Below, piece by piece: positions 37,470 to 47,627 of a DNA stretch of 64,000 bases. Numbering within the stretch: position 1 is the first letter of the stretch; the number at the start of each line of letters is the position of its first letter. Under the pieces are notes generated by a model. It did not search any database. It was not told where the DNA came from and worked only from the letters and a program-made list of their open reading frames with translations. The position numbers were made by a program, and so were the translations under genes. This DNA is from Paraphysomonas bandaiensis (lineage: Eukaryota; Chrysophyceae): contig CBFFRP010000053.1 in NCBI GenBank assembly GCA_965644295.1, forward strand, positions 1 through 64,000, given 5' to 3'.

Positions 37470-39019
37470 CTATTATTAGCAATAAGCGTTAAAAACCTGC
37501 ACCAACGTTGTAGCTAGATGCATGCTAGACAAACTAGTTAGACCTCTACCTATAACTAATCAGTACACACTTTTTTTATCCTACTATTTAACGCTACGGA
37601 AGCTGCTTGTGCGTCGCCGCAAGCACCAAGGTGCGACCACTTCCGCTCTGAGTTCTTAAGGTGAACATCCCGAATGCTTGACTTCAGCAGGCAGCCATAT
37701 ATCCCGGTTACCCTTCAGGTGGGCCCTGTCCCGGATGCCCTTGAGGTGGTCCCATTCCCGGATGCCTGTTTATTCGTCAGGGCCCAAAGACGTCTACACA
37801 AGTGACATTTATAGGAGTCCCTTGTACCACACAAGCATTCGGCTATGAGTAGGAGAAGAATATCTGTTAACTATGTTTGCGGCTTACATTAGCTTCCCAG
37901 AGAGAATCTCTCCGGTACTTATCCCCCAGAACACCACGAAAAGTTGCGAGTCCGACTTTGTTAAGGGTACAAAGTACAATCTTGTTTTATATGTGATTAA
38001 AAATCATATTTACTACGTACAACGAGAAGCACTTTTTTCGCAAACTTGGTACCGGGTACACACAATCAACACCATTTCTCTGTTCACAACAATGACTCTC
38101 CTCCGACGAAAGAAAAACACCACCTTGGAGTTCCGCCATTCTTAAGAAACTTTCCCGCAGATCCTGGAGTACCTTACTTCCGCAGGTTGAACGATTATGG
38201 ACAGAAACTATCGCCGAGGCTCAAATGGAAAGCATCTTTGGAACACAGTACAATTGCTCCCTCAATTTGCGTGGACTATACGTGCCATTGATAAAGCAGT
38301 TGTTACCCTCCTTTAACCGCTTTACGCTGCAGCAAACAAATGCTCCAAGATCGTAGTGGGCGTTATGCTGTCAACCTAAGGGGCCACATCGATTCCTCCC
38401 TTGACCGCGTCAGCGACGTGCACACACACGAAGCAGAGCATGATGGAGTCGGCTGTTTTCCCCCAAAATGCGGCAATACACGATTTAAATCGAGCATCAC
38501 CCAGCGGAAGCAACGGGTTCTACGCATACTAAGTGTAAAGCGGAGACCTAACGAGCCCCTCCGGTCGTCTTCCTCTTCCACCACCCCCGCATCAGCAGAG
38601 AAGCTACGATGCCAACTCGGCTACTTCTCTGCCTCAGGCCTAACTCGCAGCTGAAGCCATTCAAAGACACGCAGCGGCCCCAACATACCCCCCTCTCCAT
38701 GTATCTTACGTTAAGGACACTTGACTCACTGCCTTCTCCATAAAGTCCTGAGGAGCCCTATCCTAAGGGGCATCCCCCTGACTGATCCTTCTGTATTTCA
38801 AGGGGACTAACATCCACAGAGAGCTTCTCCCTCACACAAGAACGGAAGTGGTTGCACCTTGGTTCTTGCGGCGACGCCCAAGCAGCTTCTGTAGCGTTAC
38901 ATAGTAGGATTTGAAAATTTGTGCTAGTTAGTTACAGGTAGGCGTCTATCTAGCTTGACTAGTCATCATCTAACTACTAATCTGGTGTTGGTTCTTAACG
39001 CCTACTGCAAATAATAAGA
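37470..39019. mobile_element. DNA element with about 185-bp terminal inverted repeats
   Basis: The left arm (37470-37652, starting CCTATTATTAGCAATAAGCG) is matched in inverse by the right arm (38831-39019). The imperfect pairing extends through GTAACGCTAC and the GCTGCTTG...CGTCGCCGCAAG block to the CCACTTCCG end. Imperfect identity shows it is old. Long inverted repeats suggest a Mutator-like or foldback element, but I could not identify a target duplication or a known transposase. Inside, 37873-38145 and about 38100-38360 contain coding-looking fragments on the plus strand in two frames, for example LLPQVERLWTETIAEAQMES, without a recognisable domain. Fragments of the same family occur at 46620-46768, 61043-61329, 61342-61890 and 62278-62494. 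Confidence 0.8.
37670..37790. repeat. About 27-bp imperfect tandem repeats inside the element
   Basis: Four successive segments begin CCCGGATGC or CCCGGTTAC or CCCGAATGC and continue with CTTGAGGTGG-type sequence at about 27-bp spacing. The same block is found at 61100-61170 and 61548-61640. These sub-repeats lie just inside the left inverted repeat. Confidence 0.75.
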
Positions 39020-40569
39020 ATTTCACAACACCTTTTCTCTGTTCTCAACAATGACTCTCCTCCGACGAAAAAAACATTCAAGATTTACAATTAGACCAAT
39101 GTCAACAACTATCCAACTACCTAAATAATATGACTCTTACTATCCCGATATGAGCTATTCTTCAGTATCCTGCCTGTTAAAAGGACTTCCGACTTTGTAA
39201 ATGTCTACGAGCAGCCAAATTTACCGGCATCGTCAGTAAGGACGCCACAATCTATTTCTGATGATGATGGGGAAACTCTAGCGAAATAGCATCAATAACT
39301 TACAAGAAAAGTTTTTATATTAGTGGGAAAGGAGCACCTTTCCTAGCATAGACGTCCTAACACTCAACTATTATAGTTCTGACTCCCTTACATGGGTACT
39401 GCTTATAATCAGACATTCACTACACTCAACCAGTGACCAGGAGTGGTCCAGGTATCTATAAGACATTTTAGGGTCAACCTTGGTACCTTGGTCAAACAAA
39501 ATCACTTGTCTGGTACTCTATTACTCCGTGGTGAGACTGCTTTGTACTGAAACTTCTCCTCATCAACTTATCCAGATATTCTTTTGAGTTTCTGCGCAGC
39601 TGAGTCATGTTATCATTGAGCTCGTGCAGTCTAGCATGATCTTTTTCTGGTACTCCTTCCATTCCCATATTTCCATACTGTTTGTGAATAGATTCTCTGG
39701 CTCCAAGTTGCCCCAGAGGTAATCACTATGTTATTCTTACAGGGTCTGAACTCACACTCTTAGCATTCTCTTCCTTCTGGAATATCGAAATTAGTTTGAG
39801 AGTTTAGACTGTTTACTTCGTACTTAATTATGGTGTTGGGAGCTGACCCACAAGTCTGGTTTGTGTATAGTATACATGCTCTTGTCTAATTCCATAAGAC
39901 TGATATACAATTCAGTGTGTTGTAAGGCATTGACTGTTAATGATGACTGTACATTGCAGTCTGTTAAGTATCACAGTCAGCATCCCTTCAGGCATCAATA
40001 GCCTCAACATTATACTGATATATCATACATATGAGAGTAGCTGTAGAATGTGATGGTGTCTCATAGGAGTGTAAGCAGAGGGATGTATGTATGTATGTAT
40101 CAGTGCTGTGTAAGTAACGGGGGAGAGAAGGGTGGCATGTAGCCTGTTAAATCAAGTATCGTAGATGTTAATGTATTGTATAAGAATTGGTGTTAATATC
40201 TGTGAGTAGAGACTTCCCTATGGATACAGGCTATTCTCATATACAGGAGATGTCCCTCCTATGGATAAGAATGAGACAGAAACCAGGGATATACAGTATA
40301 TTCTGTCAACAAAATATCCATATTTTTTTAAATATCGAATAACTTTGATCTAATATTATCGAAAAATAGGGATTTTCAACACCAGAACACTTGTGTTTTG
40401 TATAGGGGGGTATCCGTATACCTCTCCTACTATATTCACAGTAGTAGCATCTTATGTATAGAACTTAACGGATGAGTGTTCCATATCCATCATGATATAT
40501 ACATACATATATCCACCTTACAAACACATTATATACATACATATATATCAACATCAGTAATATAATAGT
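39020..40569. other. Repeat-rich intergenic region
   Basis: 39022-39070 repeats a segment found inside the neighbouring element at 38075-38118, showing local duplication. A minus-strand open stretch at 39492-39722 reads ARESIHKQYGNMGMEGVPEK and onward for about 75 codons without an obvious start or known domain; it looks like a gene fragment. A TATG run lies at 40082-40100. No intact gene recognised. Confidence 0.45.
39492..39722 (-). pseudogene. Unrecognised coding-like fragment
   Basis: An open frame of about 76 codons on the minus strand with protein-like composition (ARLHELNDNMTQLRRNSKEY). It is bounded upstream by two stops and lacks an ATG near its beginning. It may be part of a dead mobile element beside the long-inverted-repeat element. 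No family recognised. Confidence 0.25.
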
Positions 40570-42325
40570 ATGGGTACATCACCTATTATTAAACCTACCT
40601 TTTATCCTATCAAAAATAATTATAATTCATTAAAAGATTTACAAAAAGGTTTGAAACAAGCTGGTTTAGAATCCAGTGATTTAATTATTGGGATTGACTT
40701 TACAAAATCTAATATATATAATGGTTTACATTCATATCAATCGAAATCATTACATCATATATATAATGAATTAAGAAATCCTTATCAATTAGTGTTATAT
40801 TTAATATGTAAAACATTATCTGTATTTGATGATGATCATATGATTCCATGTTATGGATTTGGAGATGTATTAACACGTGATAAGAAATTATTTTCTTTTA
40901 AAGATAATGATGAACCATGTTATGGATTAGAAGAAGTACAGGTAATGATAATACTTATTAGTATGTATATTATCTTGTGAATATTATGGAGGTTAATATG
41001 TTGAGGCTTATTACAAGCCACACTGACAAAGTCATATGTTATATTTATTTTATACTCTGTATGTGATGAGAATTTCTTTATATTTTCAGAGCCGTTACGC
41101 CGCTCTGGCAAAGACTGTATCTCTGGCTGGGCCGACATCATTTGGTCCATTGATAAGGTTTTAGAATAGTAGTTCCATTGAATGTATGACAGGGTGAATA
41201 CAGGCAGGCTCTTCGCATAGTTGTGAAGAATGATTTCCGTTATCACATACTGTAAGTATCCCTGATTTCAATATGTAGAGGTTCTTATCTCTTTTGTAGA
41301 CTGATTGTAGCCGATGGGCAGATATCGGAGATCGCAATGAAGGACAGTCTGTCAGCAATTGTTCAGGCTAGCCATTATCCTCTCTCGATTGTAATGATAG
41401 GTGTTGGGGTATGTGTTTTGTATTATGCCAAACGTTCTTTCCGCCTTGTTTCATACTCCATTATAATATTCTTCGCTTGTCCGTCGTGCTACTGTTTATT
41501 GTGGAAGAAATGATGCAGAAATGTTACATATTTTGACAAACTTCTATGCATACAGGATGGGCCGTGGCATATGATGAAAAAGTTTGATGATGAGTTACCA
41601 GTTCGTAAATTCGATAATTTTCAGTTTGTTTCTCTGAACGCGACACTTGCAGCAGCCCGTAAAGAGAAAGTAAACGAGAAGGTGTGTCAACTCAACTGGG
41701 CACATATCCGCCTACATATTAGTATAATTCAAGTCTCATCGCAATCGTTTTATATAGGTTCACTTTGTCTTAGAGGCACTTATGGAGATTCCCGAGCAGT
41801 ATCAGTTAATTAAGCGACTCAAGCTTATGTCACCAAACTGTCTCCAGGCTATGATTAAGAAACGACTGTTACGAGGTCAGCTGAAAATTGTGTTGTATAG
41901 TTTTATACCTCTTCTCTACTCTCTATGTATACCATGTGATATTTTCCTAGTATATGTGATATATTTCTCTGCCAGCTGTGACAGTGTTACGCCCACCAAA
42001 CGAAATGGATGCTGCATTGCACGGCTCCACTGCGAATATGTCCACTCAGTTGGACATTCCAATCAGTGGGTTTGATCCAGTGTATGTTCTAGACCGGCCA
42101 ATGCCTTCTCGGTGTATCTCCCGGACTCAATCGTCCCCCAATGTCACTAATAGTGCGAAAGTTTCTCTGAATCGCACACGCAGCAGCGATCAACTCCGCA
42201 GACAAAGCTCTGGGAGGATAGTTATTCACGAGAAGCCTATATCTAGACAGCCTTCCAATGATCCAGAGTATGTTGATAATTTGGTGAAGCAGGCTGAAAA
42301 CTTGTCCAAGTTTGTGTTATTTTAG
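40570..42325 (+). CDS. Copine-type vWA-domain protein (RGLG/copine-like), seven exons
   Basis: Exons 40570-40941, 41090-41157, 41204-41251, 41300-41408, 41556-41681, 41758-41875 and 41976-42325 encode about 396 residues. The vWA copine domain is nearly complete: YNSLKDLQKGLKQAGLESSD, LIIGIDFTKSN (metal-site D-x-T-x-S), NPYQLVLYLICKTLSVFDDD, MIPCYGFGDVLTRD, LAGPTSFGPLI joined to RQALRIVVKNDFRYHI, LLIVADGQIS, ASHYPLSIVMIGVGDGPW, MMKKFDDELPVRKFDNFQFV and ALMEIPEQY. The last three introns were set by these motifs. Plant RGLG proteins carry a C-terminal RING finger and animal copines two N-terminal C2 domains. This protein has neither. It ends in a Ser/Arg-rich tail (residues about 300-396) that looks phosphorylatable. 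Confidence 0.88.
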
Positions 42326-43364
42326 TGTCTTACCATATATAGGTGATTTATTTTATGCTTTTTTCTTATGCTCTTGAGGTTAGTATATGAGGAAATTACT
42401 TTCGTATTTATTGCAGTATCCATGTTTGTAGTGGTTTATCCTGTATGTTATTGTGCTTTTCTGGCACACAATACTACTTTCCTCATCGTGTATGTTGGCT
42501 GTGGGCTATAGCGTGATTCCACTTTGCGGCTAATAAATTAATGTGTTCTTATGTGAAATTTCGCTGATTATTCACAACTGTTGATGTTGTGGCGGATGGA
42601 AGCTGACACATATCAGATAAAATGCTAATAAGTCATACGACAACAACAAGTTATCTTATGTTTCGTGTAGCTGTCATCTACAACAAGATATTGTTCACAA
42701 CCCATAGCCAACAGCATTGCTCGTACTATAGGCTCGTATTCGAACACTGAATGGAGAATAGTTGTAAAATAAATACCGATGTAGTGAATTAAATTATTAG
42801 ACTTTGACTTTTTTTGTGCGTATGGCAGATCATAATAAGATCCGTAGTCACCGATAAAGTCTATCGTAATCTTCTGACGATTATAAAAACACCATGTCCC
42901 TACAGCATTTCCAGTAGGATACATACAAAGCATTGGTCGTTGTTTTCAATCTTTGTGGCGAGTCTCGCAATAATCCCCACCTATTTGTCGAAAATAGGAC
43001 GCGAACCAGCCAAAGCGACGCGCGGGACAAAGTTTGTGACGTTAGCAGTCGCTCTGCGAGGGTTGTTCCGACTCAAAGCGTTTCTAATGAAGTTCATCCG
43101 GCGTAACACAGAACCTTCGCGCTTGTATTGTCCGATGGTACGTTCACGACAATGAAACCTGGTAGGATTCCCTGTTCGTGAACGGTCACGGAGTCGCTAG
43201 GCACTATGTCCCCGAGTATCATTTAATATCGTCTTTTGATATGAGTAATACGTAACTACAGAGGAAGAGACAGAGTACAGGAAAGTGATTGCGTTTCGGT
43301 GTAGTGTAATCAAGTCAGTTGTGTAGAATAACAGTCTGCTTATGCTATATCTGGATACAGAAAG
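42326..43364. other. Intergenic region with a decayed coding segment
   Basis: Between the copine-like gene and the long CATA array. About 42625-43200 carries coding-like sequence on the minus strand (separate entry). The rest shows nothing I recognise. Confidence 0.5.
42625..43200 (-). pseudogene. Decayed minus-strand coding segment
   Basis: Coding-like stretches follow one another in different frames. From about 43197 the strand reads EQGILPGFIVVNVPSDNTSA and reaches a stop. Another frame carries IIARLATKIENNDQ. Then 42933-42625 is open for 102 codons and includes MYPTGNAVGTWCFYNRQK and FIGDYGSYYDLPYAQ. The stops and frame changes suggest a dead gene, possibly from a mobile element. An unrecognised gene with introns is the alternative. 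No domain recognised. Confidence 0.35.
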
Positions 43365-43891
43365 ATACATACATACATACATACATACATACATACATAC
43401 ATACATACATACATACATACATACATACATACATACATACATACATACATACATACATACATACATACATACATACATACATACATACATACATACATAC
43501 ATACATACATACATACATACATACATACATACATACATACATACATACATACATACATACATACATGCATACATACATACATACATACATACATACATAC
43601 ATACATACATACATACATACATACATACATACATACATACATACATACATACATACATACATACATACATACATACATACATGCATACATACATACATAC
43701 ATACATACATACATACATACATACATACATACATACATACATACATACATACATACATACATACATACATACATACCAACATACATACATACATACATAC
43801 ATACATACATACATACATACATACATACATACATACATACATACATACATACATACATACATACATACATACATACATACATACATACATA
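43365..43891. repeat. CATA microsatellite, about 527 bp
   Basis: About 130 CATA units with single-base variants near 43567 and 43683 (CATG) and a CCAACA interruption at 43776. The tract ends 85 bp before the TBC-protein start codon. All long frames across it are repeat artefacts. Confidence 0.98.
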
Positions 43892-43975
43892 CGTGCATAT
43901 AACTGTTGGGGATCTCTATCATCACTTCACTGTTAGAATATACTTACACAATTCTACATCTACAACACTCACAAC

Positions 43976-46380
43976 ATGTCATATGGATTACCTGAATGGT
44001 CATCACGTGCCATTCAACAAGCATGTCAATCTGGATCATGGGAATCTCTAATAGAAGAGGTGGAGACTGGTCTTAAGAGATCCAATAAACTGAATAAGAA
44101 GTTCTCAGACTATACTGAAAATGAACAAGCAGTACTTGTAGAACAACAAATGAAACTAGTTAAGTGTGATATCATTCATATGATAATATTATTATATTAA
44201 TTGTATTATTTTGTAGTTACAGTTATCAGATAGTTCAAGTTTATATGATTTTAGTCGTTGTTTGAATGCATCAGTTGATGATGAGCTTATGACATTGCTG
44301 AGTACCTATAATGCATCTTCAGAAACAATACCAAGTGTGCAAACACTTCAAACTATTTGTTCTCGTGCAGTTATTGGGGCATTAGAGTCCTCACCACCTG
44401 AATTGGCTTCCACTGCGAAGCTTTTCATTAACAGGTATGCTTGTTTTCTTTGGTAAATAATACCAATTGTAGATGGTAGGAATATTCCAGAGGGACTGAG
44501 GTCTTTTATATGGTCGTCTTCATTGAGAATTTTAAGTTGTACTCCTGAAACGGTATACATATAATTGCTTTTCACGATTACGTTCATTGCGTCCTTTCTT
44601 AGCTACCACCCTACCGCATTCCACCATCGTTGGATGTTCTTCTTGCCAGACGCTGCCACCAGTTACTTGACAGGTTCTTTGTAGTAGATGTCATTGTCAA
44701 TTTTTATATTTATTCTTTTATTTATTAATTATCAGTCACTACTCAGAGCTGGCATCTCGATCTGCTGCTGCAGTAACGAAAGGAGTGGTGGCTGAGTACC
44801 TGCGCCGCGTCAATTGTGAACTCCCTCAATCCGACTCGGACCGCAACTCCTGGAATTCTTTTGACCGTGTATTTTTTCTGACTGTTCCTTTGAGTTGTAT
44901 TTTTCCTGGTGCTGCAGTTGACTCCTCCTCCGTAAAGCCACAACGAACATTAGACACAGCTCTCAATTGCTTGGTGAGTGTTGATATTTCTATCCTTTAC
45001 GTGTTCATATGCAATGTGGTTAGACGGAGGCACGACACTTAGACATTATTAGTCGTATTCCATCCCGGGACAATGTCAAGGGAAGTAGTCTCACCTCCGC
45101 TGTCAGATTGCGATCGATATCTCCTCTGTTGTCCTACACACAGTCACTCGTGGCGCATAAAAACAAGGAATTACACGAACATTTAATTGCATTATCGACC
45201 ACCAGTCATACCAAAGGAAGTGGAGAACAAATGTATAGTTTTTATGAAGTTCTTATTAATGAAAACCTGCTTCGTGGTCTCTCTGGTCTTCTATCTTTGC
45301 CGTCAACGCTCTTCGTGTGGGACCAGTGTTTTATTTGCGGTAAATTTCGTCCAACCGGTGTTTCGTCGCTCTAATTAATCTGTGTATGTTGTGACTAGGA
45401 TTTTCTATGATGCTTCCTGCGGTGTGTACAGCCCTCATTTTGGGGTGTGCTAATGAACTTATTGCACTTGTTCATGCGTCCAGCCTTGCTGACACATTTG
45501 TATCTTATTGTCGCCACGCATCCCCTGAGACGATACAGCGGTAGGCACTTTGAATTTTTTTTTATCTTTGAAATGATTACTCTCTTTAGGCTTCTAACCG
45601 ACCACTGTGCAGACGAAATGAGAGATGTTTTTGATATCGAGGGAACTTACAGATTGGACTATGACGAGGATAGTGACGGTCTTCTTGTGGTACGCCATAA
45701 CGCTGTCATACTACTTGACTAATTTTCCACAGGCAATATATAATCACATCGACGGTGCACTGACAGCAAACGCGAGTGTAAAATCGCCGGCGAGAAATAG
45801 TACTGGTGAAAATGGGCACCCACCCTTACGTGCTAAAGAACCGGCACACGGTGAATTCGAGGGTTCTGACGGAAACAATGCGGATAGAGCACGAAGCGAT
45901 ACTGCAGACACATTCACGAATAAAACCGGGGATAAGATTGCCGATGATACAAATGACCAGGTCGGAATTACATCTAAAGATGAAGCATCGGGGCGTCCCT
46001 CAACTACGAGTAAAGATAAAGAGTCCAATGAATACAAAGTTGATACTGAAGAAACTCCTAACGATGATACTGGAAAGATTGTTGCGGATAAATCTGAAGA
46101 CAACACCACAGAAAAAGTCGATGAAACAATCCAAAACAAGTTGGAAGATGAAACTAATAATGAAGATGAATCTGGAAATGAAAGTGAAGAACATTCTACA
46201 TCGAATAATTCAGAGGAAATCAGGGAGAGTAAAAGTGCTGACGATGAAAATGCTAACCGCGAAAGAGTAAGCAGCAAAAGTGTTAATAGCCGACACAGTG
46301 ATGAAGAGTCAACTGGGCATGTGAATGCTAGTCCTCGTAGCAATGCATCGAATAGGAGTTCCACTGATGGCAATAAATAG
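43976..46380 (+). CDS. Divergent TBC (Rab-GAP) domain protein, nine exons
   Basis: Predicted exons are 43976-44158, 44217-44434, 44480-44552, 44603-44673, 44736-44973, 45024-45339, 45399-45540, 45590-45689 and 45733-46380, about 662 residues. Splicing exon 2 to exon 3 yields INRNIPEGLRSFIWSSSL, the R-x-x-P-x-x-L-R-x-x-x-W start of a TBC domain. The far end reads FYEVLINENLLRGLSGLLSL and TLFVWDQCFICGFSMMLPAV, matching the C-terminal TBC helices with W-D. The canonical arginine and glutamine fingers are not evident, so GAP activity is uncertain. Residues from about 450 on are a low-complexity acidic/Ser/Asn tail encoded by the last exon. TBC proteins stimulate Rab GTP hydrolysis at membranes. 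Confidence 0.68.
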
Positions 46381-47627
46381 GGATGAATTGAATGATATAT
46401 CTGGTGTTTAATAGTCGTAATTCGTTTTATAAAGTAGTTCGTGTGGAAATAGAAAAGTAGACGCACCCACCCCACGATAATCTGTAAATAATACTGAAAC
46501 ACTAAAAATACCATTTACAACGAAAACAAGATAAATGAACATTTGGTTGTCAACTCAGGACTATTTTTTACCAGATAGTGTTATATACAGATATATATAA
46601 ATTAGAAATACAGTGGTAAAGGCCCAAAGACGTCTACACAAGTGACACTTATTAGTGTCCTTTGTACAACACAGAAGATTATCTCACGTTAGTTTCCCGG
46701 AGAAATATCTCCGGTACTGATCCCCCAGAACAGCACAGAGAGGTCCGAGTCCGACTTTGTTGAGGGTAGAAATACAAAATGGTGCTTACTGTACTCTAGA
46801 TCGTATAACCATCGTAATATATACCAGAGAATCAATCAGTGAGTATCTAATAATCATTACTATAATACGATTAATATAAAATAATAGACTACGACATTGA
46901 AATCAATCAAAGCTCAGAAATGGTACAACATTTAGATTATTCTATTAGATTTTATTCACATATCGACGTTAATAAGAACTGCTCGACTGTTATGCTTTAT
47001 TGCTACTGCTGTTGTTTGGGAAACAATTGCTGGGAGCATAAGTTTGAGGAGACAACTTCACAGTTTCAGTGTATATCCTCTACACGTTTGTAGTTGTGAT
47101 GAATGGATTGCTACCCTTCAGAAGAGTACAGTGTGTCTGGCAATATCCACGATCACATTTACAACATGTTGAATACTAAACACTACGACTTTAGTCTTGG
47201 TATGGCTGCGGCAGCCTGAGCGAGATATCCAGATATCATTCAGCCATATCCAGCACCAGACACACAGGCACACACAGCAGACTATTGTGTACAGATAGAG
47301 TACACAACAATATATTTTATTATGTATAAAAACCTCCAATATTTCGTATAAATTTGCCAGTTTTTCACTTTCTACATTAAAATTTTCGTCAGAAATTTGG
47401 GAAAAGATAAAAAGATAGTAAATATAGGAAAATATAACTCTCATGTGCAGAAAACTAGGGAATATATATAAAAAATGGGAAAATATGAGTCTGCAATATC
47501 TGAAAAGTGCGGAAATATTAGCAGTATGAGACATGCTGTGTATTCATATGCATTAAGAGGTTAGTGAGAGTGCATTATATATACGCATATTAGCTTCAGG
47601 ATATCAGGGTATGCAACTTCATTTCAT
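46381..47627. other. Intergenic region
   Basis: 46620-46768 is a fragment of the long-inverted-repeat family (GGCCCAAAGACGTCTACACA onward). The remaining sequence is AT-rich without a recognisable gene. Confidence 0.5.
46620..46768. repeat. Fragment of the long-inverted-repeat element family
   Basis: Closely resembles 37777-37965 and 61648-61840, running from the GGCCCAAAGACGTC block to CCGACTTTGTTGAGGG. It lacks both terminal repeats. Confidence 0.85.

Noticed and set aside
37610-37660. tRNA or structured RNA in the GCTTGTGCGTCGCCGCAAGC palindrome
   Set aside because: The GC-rich palindrome belongs to the terminal arm of a repeated element and has no cloverleaf.
45744-46514. Minus-strand Ser/Leu-rich frame of 256 codons
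   Set aside because: It is the antisense of the acidic low-complexity last exon of the TBC gene, which is supported by splice phase.
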